In this document: positions 1 to 13,894 of the stretch, one piece after another
How the letters are laid out: each line of letters opens with the position of its first letter
Position numbering within the stretch: position 1 is the stretch's first letter
DNA from: Rhyzopertha dominica
Taxonomy: Eukaryota; Arthropoda; Insecta; Coleoptera; Bostrichidae
Length of the DNA stretch: 64,000 nt
Direction: 5' to 3'
Assembly: GCA_025024175.1 (NCBI GenBank)
Contig: QCXZ01000041.1
Location: 17,789,786 to 17,853,785 of the forward strand
The notes under the pieces: generated by a model
What the model saw: the letters and a program-made list of their open reading frames with translations, nothing else
Told to the model about the DNA's origin: nothing
Database searches by the model: none
Made by a program: the position numbers and the translations under genes

Positions 1-3000
1 CATATATCTCCTACAACACCCAAGTTTGAGACATCAGCAACCAGCACTATCACTATTTTGATCACCATTTGCTGTTGGCAGACCATTACCAAGTGCAAGT
101 TTGAAATCATGGTAGAGAATTTTTGGTTTGTGTACAGATTTGGGATGGTTAAGATAAGTTTTGTTGTCCGTAGCATCGCTAATCGAAATTATAGGACTAT
201 TTCCAATAAATAATTTTACGTGTGGTCCATACGTTTGGTGTAGGCTATGTATCCTTGATATAAAATCTGTAAATGATACGAATTGTAAGTAGCTGCTTTT
301 AGCTAGTATAAGATGTAAATATATACGCTATAGATACTTAAAAGATAACTTAGTAAGTACTCTTATATCTCTACTCCTTACTTGTGTTCCTTGTAAATTT
401 CAGAAAAAAGACGCTTCCGAAAAATGGTATTATAAATGGTCCTGGAATATCCTTCAACTGCTTTGATATTCTGCTATGGTTCCACTTGTACCAAACAGAG
501 AAAATTATTAAAGGAAGTGCAAGCAGTATTGCAGTGATTGCCATGTTCTTACAAAAATAACCTAAAATATTAATTATTACACGGACGTTGCCACAAGATT
601 AATGAAATATATATAATGTTTATTACCTGACTTAGCTGCCTGCACTCCTACCGTGTACAGGCTTTTTGCAGTTGTCAGCGCATTATATTTAAATCTGTTT
701 CCTGAATGGGACACTGTTTATAAGCACACATGAATAAGATGCTGTAAATTCTGGTATAAAAAGTACATTAACTATTTAGTTTATTAAGGCTGCGATCCTG
801 GAGTGAGAGAAAGATATATTCGAGCTAACGATAGAAAGAATACAACCTATTTTTACAAAACAGCACCACTTAAAAACTACTGAATATTTACGGATAAATG
901 AAGGCTATCTGAAAGATAAAAGATTTAGCTAGTGCGTAATGTATTTCCCAAACAAAAATACTTAATATTTTTGCTAAAATAGTTGCTAATTGCGAAGTCT
1001 ACATTTCGGATTATTTTTAGCCTGCACTTTTACGAATTTTGGATAGCTTTCATGAAAATGTCGATCAACGAGTTTTTGAATAAGGCAATTTTCAAGAATA
1101 TCGGTGCAGTAATTATGAAGTGATCCTGTTTTATAAAATAATTGTGGTTCTCTTTATATCGTTAATATCGGATGGATCTTTATCCTCCCTCTTTTAGCAA
1201 ATCAGTATCACGCAAGTTATATGTATAGACTTCTTCCTTGCCTACTGCTAAATTAGCATGAGCTGTAGTTTACATTTGTAAGAAAATTACTCTTGGTACC
1301 AGCAGCAATAAGGGTTCAGAGACTGATTAGTATTATAAGGAAAGAGTTTCTACGGACACAATAATTAACAATTAAATACAGTCATGCATTGGCTTCAAAT
1401 GCAGTGCAGAAAAATTTTCCCGAGTAACGACGAAAAGAAATATAGTTGCCTCATGCTTATCTCGATCTACCATAAAACTATTTAGGCAAACTTCAATCTA
1501 CAACGTACATACAGCTTCGTCGGCTCCGTCCCAGTTTCACATTGGGCAGATCAGCGAACTCGCAGACAAGAATAAAACAATACTTATTTATTTATACGCA
1601 TAAAAATGCCACTTTGAGAGTTGTCAGTTCACATTATTTTTGAAATTCTGAAATTACGTATGCGCCAATTCTGGGCCGCGCGGTTTAACGATAATAGGGA
1701 TGACTTTCTTCAGAAAAGAATATTTTATAAATATACGTTATGCTACAGCCATTAAAAGACGCTGCAAATTGAATTAAAACTTCCACATCCAATTGTCAAA
1801 ATAACATTTATGTTTTTATTTCATATACTATACGATTAGTAATCAGGTTTTGAGCATTTTTTCTCTCTACACAGACAAACGGTCCTCGTGATCTTAGCAA
1901 AAATATATAAATTTTTAAAATCTGTTTTTTTCCAAATAACTCGAAAAGTATTAACTTAACAAAACAATTACAAGAGGGCTTTCCGATCAGAAATCGTACG
2001 AACAGGGACCAAAATAGGTTTTTTGGAAATATTTAGAAAATGTGAAAATTATGGATAAATTTAAGACACTTTTTGTGAGAAATTTTATTTCCTATCTGAT
2101 GGTTTTTTCATTTTTTGAATATATTAAATGTATTCGGAGATATTTAGAAAAAACCGTTTTCTTTAAGTGACGATTTTTGCTAATATCTTCTAGACAATTT
2201 GCTGCACCGAAAATTTATAAGGGCGAATAATACTCAGTTATACTACTAATTACATACTAAAACGAAAAAAAAATTGCGTAAAGGGTAGTTACTCCCCCTT
2301 CCCGATACCCCACTTATCCCAAAAGCAATAGGTCGCTTTGGATAGTTGAGATCTATACGTTTACTATATATTAAGTCTTTCGAAAGTTATCGTGTCCACA
2401 AACAAAACCACAGACTTGCAGACACACAGACAAGAATTTTTTTGCTCATATTTTGTTTTTTACGTTTTCGACCATTTTAAAGCGAACGAGAAAAAAAATT
2501 GAAAGTAATATACCAAAGATAATACACTTCTGTTCTGCATTTCCATCTCGATAAAATGATCTGTACTTTGTGGACAAAATAAAAAAAGGTTAGTCTCTAC
2601 GACTCATAAAGATTATTCTTTTCCAGATATTTAGATGCTTCTTTACCTAAGGGACAGTTGAAGGGTTAAATAAAGCTTATTGGGTATGGATGATTTATTA
2701 TTTAGTTGTGGCCGCAACGTTAGCTTCGTAGTTCGTTTGTTTCTTTTATGTTTCGCTGCAAAAGAAAAATGGTCGATTGAAGAGTCTACAAAAAATAATA
2801 AATTGCATACCAAAAAGCCAATTATAGAATGGCCTACAAACACAGCTGGTATGCTACAGGCTGCACCTCGAAGAGCTTATTTAAGGACACGGTTAGCAAC
2901 CATTGAGACTGAAAAACTGAATTCTAAATATCCGAAGCATTACTCAAGTTTCAAATTAACTGTTGATTTTGATTAGTTCGATGTGCCGATGGATTCTGGA

Positions 3001-3065
3001 CTTTAGCCATCTGGAGCTTTGGTGAATCGGTTTTTTCACAGGATCGCGAAAGTAAACTCGAAGAC
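1..3065. other. Intergenic AT-rich DNA, no gene recognised
   Basis: No open reading frame here resembles a known protein. The longest, 98 codons at 2680-2976 on the plus strand, has no recognisable domain; it lies just upstream of a LINE-like scrap and could be degraded retroelement sequence, but nothing in it shows this. The stretch 1860-2450 has the look of an old repeat (TTCGAAAAGT-like words, then a run of CAGAC/CACAC words near 2410), but I could not find its ends. Confidence 0.4.
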
Positions 3066-3242
3066 TTAAATGATACTTCAGTGCTTTGTTTACTTATTAT
3101 CAATATCCAGTCATTGAGATCTAAAATAAATGGACTAGAAGCTTATCTAGCAGATAATGATTACTACGTTCGGGGATTTGGCTTGCTACTACTGAAGCCG
3201 AACTTAAACAATCACATAGATTACCTCATTTTAAGGTTTTGA
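3066..3242 (+). pseudogene. LINE endonuclease N-terminal relic
   Basis: A 58-codon open stretch ending in TGA reads as the first part of an apurinic-type endonuclease of a non-LTR retrotransposon. It has the hydrophobic beta strand followed by N-I-Q-S-L-R-S-K-I-N and then a helix ending in A-D-N-D, the usual opening of LINE endonucleases (N-x-Q-S-L-R-x-K). The residues expected next (the catalytic Glu region) are replaced by low-quality sequence, and no reverse transcriptase follows. This is a dead fragment. The family (Jockey, CR1 or other) cannot be decided. The similarity is judged from the motif only. Confidence 0.42.
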
Positions 3243-4751
3243 CATGGTTATCGAGTTAATTTTAGCTAAAATCAATTTTAACAAAGAGAAGAGAAACTGG
3301 CCTATAGTCTTTTGCGGGTGACTTTGTGATCGCAGATGGGAGTTATGAAGCATTTCAAAGGTGGGTGTTGCGATCGCAGTTGAGCGTTATGGTCAACTGA
3401 TAAGTGGCCGTTATGAACATACGTGAGCGTTCCAATTAAATACATAGTTTTTTTATTGGTGGACGATGTGATCGGGTCCCGTTAAGGGTGTAGGGTAGCC
3501 CGTTTCTGCCCATGCTATTACATGTAAAACGATTTTACGTCCAGAGAAGCCAATTTTAAAGCCACTGCTCCAATTTTTTGATATGTTGTTCTGTATACAA
3601 ATCTCTAGGGCACTGCATTGCGTATTTTTAATTTTTCCGTAAAATTTTTGCTAAAAAGTGACTTTTGTTTTAGCATTTGCGTAATATGCGTATATTTCGG
3701 CTCATCAATAAAATATTGAAAAAAATTAAACGCAGTGCTCTTGGAATTGAACACAAGAATGTGTAGACGTAAAATCAATTTTGTATGTAAAGTATTGTAG
3801 GAGTTGAATCCAAAAAACATAAGAAAATGCATAATTTCACGCCCCACAAAGGTAACCGCCCTTAGTAATACCTAATTGCCTGTCGTAAAGTAGATTTTGT
3901 CCTATCCTGAGAGGTCTGCAAAGAACTTGACCCGAGGCGTTCTCTCATTGGTGAATGATAAGATTTATTGTAATTCACCCTAAATACATTGCAACATTTG
4001 GGCGCTATACGAAGAATAAGGCGCTTTAAATTGTTGTGAACCCAATTTCATATTGTGTACCTACATACAGCAATTGGACCGTTATTGATACGAGAGTAGT
4101 TTGGGGTAAATATAATATTGCAGTAGTTCTAGCTATTCCATAAAAATANCTAATTGACTTATTATACTATTTGTAAAAACGTAAAAACCATTGACTGTAT
4201 TGTACGGATTTTTTGAGATAACTACACCGTTGTCTTTCCTACATATTAATACATATTTTCTGTTTGTCCTATTTTTAAAGACATAGCTAAGAACCCTTGT
4301 ATAACATGTTTTCAGGGTAGGTACCAAGCCGTCCTAATTTCATGTCTTCAGAAGAATACAAAATATTAATTTGAACTGTTAGCATTTGGCAACAGTTCTC
4401 ACAGTTCTGTCGAATTATTTTCAATTTATTCTCACTCTCTTGTGATATTATAAACACATGTACAAGAAAACAATAGATTCTTGCCTACAACCCTTTTCTA
4501 ACTGAAATAATTATTGTCTTCCTAGAAACTTCTAATACATTGCCGATGATTTTCCCAGAAAGGATGAAATTCTACAAATCTTTTGAGCAGCATCAAATAT
4601 TTGTATACTTTGAATATTATGAATATGTCCCGGTATGCCACTTTATTTGACCCAAGGATTAGTGTAATAAAAGCCAGGTAGCCCCAGCCCGAATAGTATT
4701 TGTAAATGTTACATTACTGTTACCATTACTTCTTGCAATTCTATATGCTCT
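3243..4751. other. Intergenic DNA, nothing recognised
   Basis: AT-rich sequence with only short, unconvincing open frames on either strand. One ambiguous base lies near 4149. I see no RNA gene, domain or transposon end. Confidence 0.4.
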
Positions 4752-4752
4752 G

Positions 4753-4785
4753 CAGCACCAGCACCAGCACCAGCACCAGCACCAC
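4753..4785. repeat. (CAGCAC)n microsatellite
   Basis: About five and a half near-perfect copies of the hexamer CAGCAC in otherwise AT-rich DNA. It is not inside an open frame that looks coding. Confidence 0.85.
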
Positions 4786-7700
4786 TTTTGTAGTAATTTT
4801 GTAATGAGTTAAAATTACACTTGTCAGTCTCATATTCGTTGTTCGTTACAACTCCGCCATTACTGTCTTACTTTTTAATGCGAATTGTATTGCGCCGTTA
4901 CCATTTTATACCCTCTTTTGTTTTGAAGCTCTACCTAACTTTATAATAATATTTATTACCTGAATTAAATTTTAGAATACATTGTCGATCTTTTGATCAG
5001 AGACGTTACCGAATTGACAGGATCTTTTTGTCTCTGACATTTTCATTTATTTGGCATACTAGTGTACTTGATCTGAGATACTTATTAAAATAGTCGATTC
5101 TGACATTCGATTTGTAATAGTCGCTGTTATCGGCTTCGGATTGGTTATTATAAACTATAACTACGAATATGATTTGCCAAAACTTAAATCTGACAGATGG
5201 AGGAAATAATCTGAAATATGTAATAATTTTAAATCTATTAAAAAGAATATGTCCCTATTTGTATAATTAAGACCCGTAAAGGGGCGGAAGCAGTTCTTTC
5301 GTCAGTAGTCAAGGATGCCATGTAGTTAATGAAAATTATTTTTTGGAAACATTATTTTGCATCCATTTTAACGAAAAACAAGATTTTATTAAAGCAATTA
5401 AAAAAATTGTGTTAATAGCTGATATATTGAAAATAAACCTAACAATGTGTATTTGCTTATTTAGGAAAATATTATTCCCCAAAAATCCAAGTTTGAGACA
5501 TATCTCAAAATACTTGGCCCCTTTAAAAGTTCTGGATGCAAAACAATAATTACTGACAAAAATATCTACATTTTCTTGTATCTACATACCTTAGCGTGGT
5601 ATTGAGAACTGAAGGAATTTAGGTTATTTAAAAGTTCACCACAGCTTTAAAATATAAGACATTATAAAATCGGCAAATTACGGTTTAACTAACAAAAAAA
5701 AGTGAGAGTAATGTGCACACAACAATTCTCCAGTATTAATATTATCGAGATACCCTGTAATTACAACGAAAATTGGACACCTTGTACCATAGATGAATTA
5801 GTTCATCTATGCCTGTACACAGATAAGCAATACTTGCAAGTATAAGTAAATCCGACTAGGAATGGGGGTTTTTTAAAAGAATTTCACTGAACCTTGGAGT
5901 ATTTAAACCAAAATAAAATCAGATATGTTATAATTTCTATAATTGTCGTACTTTATTTCTGTGCAAGAACTTTGGATAATTATAGTTGATATCAATTCCA
6001 CACTGCCTCATCTTTGAGCATATTAGATATCAATTTTTAGTTTTTAATAGTAACATTTCATATACTTACAAGTTGACTCTTTCAGGCCTTTTAGTTTCTA
6101 AGATCGCCATCTCAATATGACCTTTAACCTTACGTCCCCACAGAAACAGTTTTATTAGAAAATAGTAAGGACTTCACAGTTATACTGGTATTTTACAGAC
6201 AAACTCAGTCTGCCTGCTCTTTGAACGGCAGGATATAGATCGTACCCAAATAAGAAATTCTCCGTTATAGAACATCCACCCTGGTACGGAAATTTATTGC
6301 CCCAAACTAAGTGAGCGCAATAAATGCAGGTAGTCTTGGTGGGTGGACCCTAATATCTGAGGGTTTGTCTAAACCACTATTAGACCGAAATACGATGAAA
6401 ATAACCGGTGGCGCTCCCTAGCGGAATTTGAGTTTCGGCTCTACCTACCCTACCCTCTTAAAGCTTTCATCGGGCCTAGTCTCTTAGGCTCAGCCTGACT
6501 GATTTTCACTTTTCAAAATTTTGGCCCTGTCGAGCCCGACCCATTTTATAGACCCGTGCAGTTCAATTCACAACCTCGCTAGTATAACCGTGTTTTTCAT
6601 ATTATGCATTTAACTATACAAAACTTGCGAATTATAAACGTTTGTGTTTGTAATTGTTTTTATTGTCAGCCTGGTTACCCTTGTACAGGACGGCACGGAC
6701 CCGACCCACTAAATGAGACCTAGGCCCGTCCGAAATTGGCCCGTGGATCGGGCCCAAGGTATATTCGACTACTACAGGTTGCAGCATTCGAACTCCAGCC
6801 AATAGGTACCAGTTACGTCACGGGGCGCCTCACTCCCTCTCGCTTAGATTTACAGTTCTTATGTACGCGTGTATCACACACTAACACAATACATGGCATG
6901 TAGAAGTACCTACGAAACATAATCCACGATATTTCGGATAATTTTGNTTGTGGATTCGATTTATAAGTTTCCTTGGGAGTACAATGAGTGATAATTATAT
7001 AAAACCAAACAGTACGGACGTATAAACGTCAGATATGGCCGTATATTCATATAATATAAAGCAGAATTGCCAGCGCTAGTTGTTACAATTATTGTAGTAG
7101 ATGTATTTTACGTTCAAATTCGTCCCGTGCGCTATGGCACTTTTCACAATCCTATTACATTTTTGTAATTTATTTTGCAAAACATTTTGGTTTCCTATTT
7201 TATTCAATATTATTATAACCAATTCGTTATTTAGAATATTTTTTTTATTTTCGTACATATGCCTACCTACTATAGGCACTGCATGTGTGATTCTCAATGG
7301 TAATTATTAACAGTTGGGTTTTTATGTAACTAAAAGTTAAATAAAAGTTGCATACCTACTATATTTTATAATATAAGATCAAAGATTGTATCGCCTGAAT
7401 GTATTTTACTATAATTATAATTGTAACGTATGTAAATTTATAATTTGTTTTGGACTATGCTTTATATATCCGTTTTTATTACAAATAGTTAAAATAAGTT
7501 TAAAACGGAAAGTCTTATGTTACAGTAGGTACATTATGGTATCTTTGATTAAAACATTCTATATTATCGGTACCCCGATATATTATATTACTATAAACTC
7601 AGTGTTGATAGAAAACTCAAATTAAGTAGGCAGTTCACAAAGCTTAGCGACAAAGCAACAATGAAATCAAAATACCTAAGTAGGCAACATGTTTTACTTA

Positions 7701-10458
7701 CAAGTGCATTTTTGGCTGTAACTAATGCAACTGAACAAAAAAAAGTTCATTTTTTTGTATTTTATATATAAATATAATTTACACTCTTATATACCAACAA
7801 AACAATTAAAAGCTAACAAAATGCTACGTTTATTTGTACCGTAATTACTAGCGTTTAAAGAACAAAACAGATGCATATTGATTAACTGGTTAATCAGTTT
7901 GTCAGTTTACGGTATTTATGGGATAGTTTCTACGATTCAGATAAATCAAGTGTGCGTTTGTTGGATGACTCAGCACTTGCAATTATTTGTTGAGAATTTA
8001 AAAATTTAATACAAATGCATACATATTTGCTTTAGCGGTTTGTCTTTAGATCTAAGGCGGGATATTCGTAGTCCCGCGCGATTAGTCTTCTTTGCCGTCA
8101 TTACACACAGCAACTTTACATCAGCACTCGGCCATGATAAATAAAATTAATTACTTATTTCTACTAACAAAATAATCTTAATCTGGAGCTCAAAAAACCG
8201 CTTAACTTTTATAGGTATTCACTTGCGCCTTTTTCAGATGGAGTTCATAGGGCTACAAAAAGCTCGTAAGCATCTGTAAGTGCAACAGAGTAGGTTTACG
8301 AGCAATAGACGGCTGCGACAGAGATGCCCTGAGCCGCTCGCATACGTCATTTCTTACGTCCTTCCTGTAGAGTAAAGTAGACCTTGGATCGGGCCGGATC
8401 CGACGAAAGCTCCAAGATACGTCATAAAACGTAGTGAAGAAACAAACTACAAAGAAAATGTTATTTATTCCCACAAGCAAGGATCTAAATTCATCTCAAG
8501 AAATCTAAGTCCTAAATGTTTTATATGAAATGCGAAGAAAAAAAGGTACGCAACATAGGAGTCACTGCTGACTAATTTGAAGGGGATATCTTTCTGAGTT
8601 CAGCAGGTCTAACTTGTGGCGACAGACACAGGTTTTCGTTAAGAAATAAGACAACATCCGAAGAGATTTCTACGAAAACTGTTTTTTTTTCAAAGGACAC
8701 AATTTTTGAGATATTGTGTTCGATTGGCGAAGGATGATAATTTTAAGCAATTTGTATTCTTATTTTTCTACGCTAATAAAAGATCATGGCATCATAGACA
8801 TAAGATCAGTCAAAAATGAAAAGGGTGAAGGTAAGCGGATTATCGTTTTACATGCTGGGTGTAAAGGTGATATTTTTGACGGTAAGGATTTACTTAAAAA
8901 ATGAAAGCGCTGATTACCACTACTTATGAAAGCAGTGGTCAACAATAAAATTTCTTCCAGGATTAATATTTTGATCAAACCGATCAAATAATTAGAGAAC
9001 ATGGTCACGACCCATTGTGAATTTAAACCTAAAGAGGCGGTATTGGAGAACATCTGAAAATTATTATGACAACCATGTTGGTCTGTACCTACTGAATCTT
9101 AGGTACTCACTGTGTGGAGAAAATTCAACATGTCGAACAAGAAATTTTGTAGTTTCACGAAAAAGCAGTGCGCATTGACGGGGTCTAAATTTCCCTAATG
9201 GGCTACATGCCTGGGAAAAAAATCCTCATAAATTAGTACTTATGTTTTCGCTAGTATATGTTCAAGATATAATCGAACACTTTTTTCCCAATATAATTGA
9301 TTAGATTTTGTGAGATTTCAAGTGACCGCAAAACGCGCTCTGAGGTCTCCATACGTTACTACTATATATCCAGGGCCGGGCCCATAGAGGGGGTAGGGGG
9401 GTAGCCTACCCCTTCCCCCCAATGCCCTGACAGTTGGTTAAAAACTGCCGCAGTTGGCTCCAAAATGGGTTCGTCAAATTTGTTAAATAAACAATAAATA
9501 ATTAAAGTTAAATCAAGAAAGTGGTATAAAAATAATGTTAGTTTCCCCACGGCATCCGCAAATATGCAATAATTCCTCGTTGGCAATGACGAGTAGTAGC
9601 AGTCGTTACTCGTTAATCGCAGCTTTCAGAACCTCGCGTCTTCTCATCAGATGACGATGATCGACAGTGATTCGGCAGGCACCAGTGTTGCTAGTCACTA
9701 CACTAGTGCATTATTAAAAAATCTAGCACATTTCTTAAAATAATTTTTATGGGTATCTAAAAAAATTTGCAACAATTTTCAACAACGAATATAACTCATA
9801 ATGTATTTAAAAATATTGCCAATGTTAATAACATGACAATATGCAAAACATCTGTTGATAGCCCAATATACGTTCTTGTCTACGTTGCACCGTTTGTGGT
9901 TGCACCTTGCAGAAAGTTGTATTCTACTCAAGGAGCATAATAAAGTTGTTTTTTATTTGTTTGTATTTATTGTGTTTGATTTCATATAAAAATAAGCTTT
10001 AAAAATGCATGTTTTTTACGATATTAGCGTCAGATAGGAGTCCACAATCTAGTACATATATCACAGTACATTTTTTTACAACCACCCTGTACATCGAGAA
10101 AGATATGAAAAAATTGTAAAAAATATGTTGCGAACTACTACGGGAAATAATCCATTTGATTCTCTCATATGCAAGTATTAAAAGTGTACAGGATCTAACA
10201 GATCAAATAGATTTTTTCCTTTTAATTAGCTCTTGGGCTAAAGTTAAAATACAGAAGACTGGCTGTAATAATTAATAATTGATTTATTTTGTTAGATTTA
10301 GAGATTTTTTTAACTTCATTTGTTAATTTTATATTAATGTTTATTCATATTATTTTGACACTCACAAGCTTAGCCACACTCTGTGGCAATTAGCAATTAC
10401 CAAAGTAGAAGTATAAAGTATTTTAGTTTTATTTTTAAGTAGGTGTTGTTAATACATG
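4786..10458. other. Intergenic DNA with unresolved repeat fragments
   Basis: No gene is recognisable. The stretch 6340-6770 is unusually GC-rich and contains two related blocks about 160 bp apart (CCCGACCCATTTTATAGACC and CCCGACCCACTAAATGAGAC), suggesting an old repeat. A transposon-like edge, CCAGGGCCGGGCCCATAG, starts near 9371, but no matching end or target duplication was found. The short open frames at 7076-7625 and 8716-9053 overlap each other on opposite strands and have no domain signal. Confidence 0.35.
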
Positions 10459-10460
10459 TA

Positions 10461-11200
10461 TAGAGTGTGTCACGACGAGTTCCTATTAGACGTTTATGGG
10501 GAAGCGGCCAGAAGGGAATTATTAAATTCTGCAGTATTAGGTTTTCGATTGTTATCTTTTTAATGAAAATAAAGGCAACTTAAAATTACGTTGTTATTTT
10601 TAATAGAACCATATAATTTTTTGCGGTTTTGGATTCTACGTAAAATTCTAGTGAGGCTTTGTGTAAGAAACGATATACTTAAATGTTATAATTTTCGAAA
10701 TATAAGAGTTTAAATAAATTGAAAGCTACAGAATCCCGTTCGACGCCTACCACACAAACAAATATGAATCGAATGTCGATAGTATGAATGACAAAGGTCC
10801 AAAATATACCTTGGTCCAATCAAATTTTGAAAATGGTGTATACAGCAGTTACAGGATGGCGTCATAGTTAAGCATCTAAAAATAGGTCCAATACAAAAAA
10901 ATTATATGGAACTTCCACTTTTTCATACCGGTTTTGGATTCTAGGGAAATTTTAGTTGGGGTTTGTGTAAAACACTATGAGGCTACAAGTAACAGAAACT
11001 AAGCTGCCAAATTTTTTTATAAACTCTTATATCTCGAAAATTTTAACATTTAAGTATGTGTGTAAGTGTGCTACATAAAGCCGCACTTGAATTATTTTCA
11101 TTAATAAGATCACATTCGAAAACTTGATACTGCAGAATTTCATAATTCTACTCTGGCCGCTTCCCCATCGTCTAATAGGAACTTGTTGTGACACACCCTG
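10461..11200. mobile_element. TA-flanked inverted-repeat element, 740 bp, non-autonomous
   Basis: The left end (TAGAGTGTGTCAC at 10461) and the right end, read as reverse complement (CAGGGTGTGTCAC from 11200), begin inverted repeats of about 110 bp. These share blocks such as GTTCCTATTAGACG, GGGGAAGCGGCCAGA and AAATTCTGCAGTAT. TA lies directly outside both ends (10459-10460 and 11201-11202), as expected for a TA target duplication. There is no transposase frame inside. Internally a block is repeated in direct orientation (TTTTGGATTCTA near 10627 and 10930), and a second inverted pair lies at about 10679-10715 and 11024-11060, so the element is itself composite. The TA target fits a Tc1/mariner-type or other TA-specific transposase, but the family is not assigned. 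Confidence 0.8.
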
Positions 11201-11202
11201 TA

Positions 11203-12466
11203 TGTATTCTACAAAATAAATTTGTTTTGAGCCACTTAATACATAATATTTTCAGTATTTTCCCTTTTTAGAATATCTGTGCGCTATTCGGTATTCTAGT
11301 GGTCTAAAGTAACTATTTTTTTTTGTTTTTCAGTTGGCTTTTTCCCACTTCCTACCCCCCCCCCCCCAAAGTGATATTTTCAATGCCATCTATTACCTCA
11401 TTAATCTATTATTTACATCTTGTTGCCAAATGAAAAAAGTTTGTAAATAGCACACATTTTGTTATAACTGCAATCATGTACCTATCTAAATTTAGTTTTT
11501 TTAGTATTATAGTAATGTAGAGGGTGATTTTATATTAGTGCTTGGAATACAAGCTAGGTATAACTTACAAGAAGTATTTGATATTGAGAGTCCAGTCAAA
11601 TGGCGAATGAAAGATAATAAGCTATAGTTAAATTTGCATAAATCTCTATTTTTACATTCTAGAAATTAGTTCAAAAGTTAAAATTTCTTGTTCGCGAGTC
11701 ACAAAATTCACTGTCAAAGGTAGCAAAATCGTTTCTTTTTTTGTAAATATATTGTTTCTGTTGTTTTAAATGACACTTTGAGTTACTAGAAAAGTTGTAG
11801 TGTATAAAATTCTCTCCAAATTTAATCTGGGCAATATTTAATAAAGGTAATGATTTTTAAGATAAATCGCCAAGAGCGGCAAGCGCAAGCGCACAGACAT
11901 GGGGTAATGAACGGAAGTATGGTAAATATCACAGCTAAATAAGTTTTATAGATTGTTGCAGAATTTGATTTGAGACACAAAGACCATTCTTGCCAGGGAT
12001 ATAGGTTTTCAAACCTACACAACATTATATTTGCATGTAGGTCACTGAAAATCCAAGCTAAAACAGTTTGCTACTAGAAACACTGCAATGAATATATCTC
12101 AAAAATAAAAAACCACAATACTTGAATATTATAACATCTTGTTAAAAAAAGGTTATATAACTGCACAGATAAGTTGTGTCTGGATGTGCTTTCAAAATTT
12201 GGGGACCGTGGGACGAACGGTTCTCCAGTTATTGCTGAAATCAGAATTACTTTTTTTTGACTTCATTGCGTTCTACATACTTTCCTACGCAAGTTAGATT
12301 TTTTCTACAATTTTTCTCGACTTCTTCCTATTATGCTTAATTACCAGATTCAACTTATATTTGAAAATAACTATATTTCAATGTTGCCCAAAAAGTAGTC
12401 TACACCTTTAAGAATGAAAACAAAACACAACACACACAACAGTTACAGTAGCTTGCAGGTACATTA
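11203..12466. other. Intergenic DNA with a 13-base C run
   Basis: No gene recognised. A homopolymer of 13 C lies at 11355-11367. Open frames at 11822-12025 and 12408-12655 on the minus strand are short and without domain signal; the latter runs into the hAT-like element end. Confidence 0.4.
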
Positions 12467-12474
12467 TAAATAAG

Positions 12475-13886
12475 CATGGGCGTACCGAAGGGGGGGCAAG
12501 GAGGGCAGCTGCTCCCCCCTGGACCTGGATTGCCAACTCTGGGTCCTTCCAATTTCCCATACATTTAGCTGGGTAATTATTTGTGTACATCTAAAAATCG
12601 TCTTATTTACAAAATTGTAAATACAGTAAAATTTATGGGCAAGTGTATTACACAATTTTCATCCAGAACTCATATTTGACTCCTGCAAATGGCCTTCTCT
12701 AATAAGTCGTTGTCAAATGGTTTCCAAGCTTAATCGATGCCATGTGCGTTTTGAAGCTGTAATTGCAACATTCTTGATGTTACGAATCGTTGTCTTAGGG
12801 TGGATATAGCTTTAAAAGACTATCTTGGTCAGGATGAGTCATAACACGATTTCTGCTTAGTTTAGCTCTTCTACCTTTTCCTATAAAGATTGTTCAGCTA
12901 CCTACTGTTAATGGAATCACATCAGAATCTGTCATATATTCGGTGATAACTTCAACTTTTGTACCAAATTTCTAAATTCACATTACATTTTAACAATTAA
13001 TCCAAAAAACAAAAAAAATAAAAATCCATCAGAACTCACGTTTATGAAAGTCAATTTATTTAATATAAGTTTTAGGAATCCAGTAAAAGCAATAACAGCA
13101 CGAATTAAAACCCGGTGTGTTGTTAAAAATGCAATTAAACATATTTCAGTTTATATAAATGAAGCTTAATTTGGTTAAAATATTAAGTAGTCGACTAATT
13201 TTTGAGAGCAATGCACTGGCGATCTAAGAAGGTTAGCTTGACGCATAATGCTGAGGCATTTGTCATTCTGAGTTTTAATATTGTTAGTTATCCATCGAGT
13301 CTCTTTTACTGGGGAGTAAAAATTGCTACAATTGTATCTTTAGCTCCTATACATATGAACTCCCAGCTTAACTTTCTAAAGCTTCCGGTGTCAGAAGTTG
13401 AAACTGTACTAAAAGCGCATCGGTTAATGCATTAGTCTTTGATATGTGTTAATTCTGAATCAGAAATCGTGCTCCTATCAGTAGAACTTTTAAGGTGAAA
13501 TTTATTTTCCTTTGGTTCTTCGTATGATATCATTATACATTATGTGGATCACGGATCTTTATTCTCCCAAATAAAATGTATCAACTCATTTTTTGTTAAA
13601 CGCGAGAGCGATGCAACTGAATGCGCCTCACCTAACTGAGTTCATCAATAACGGAATTAGTAATAAAGGGGCTTTGTATGATCAGTGAACATAGAAAACA
13701 TATAAATAATTTGGGTCTTTATTTCACAGAAGAAGTTTTAAGTCGCCTTGCAGAAAATCCACGAAGATTACTCATTGAATAAATACTTCATTTAGAAACA
13801 TTTATTATTTGCATTTATGTTGAATTATCCTCTACAGGACGTTCCTGCTTTGCCCTCCCCTTGAACAAAAGCTGGTTACACCCATG
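12475..13886. mobile_element. Non-autonomous hAT-like element, 1.4 kb, perfect 8-bp TSD
   Basis: The octamer TAAATAAG occurs immediately outside both ends (12467-12474 and 13887-13894), a perfect 8-bp target-site duplication, which is the length made by hAT transposases. The ends are short inverted repeats: CATGGGCGTA on the left and CATGGGTGTA as the reverse complement on the right, each followed by a purine/G-rich tract (GGGGGGGCAAGGAGGGCA on the left; a similar GGGGAGGGCA on the right). The interior has no frame longer than 77 codons and no transposase motif, so it depends on a transposase from elsewhere. The exact TSD suggests a fairly recent insertion. Confidence 0.85.
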
Positions 13887-13894
13887 TAAATAAG

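Noticed and set aside
9371..9620. Transposon-like edge CCAGGGCCGGGCCCATAG
   Set aside because: No matching inverted end or target duplication could be found downstream.
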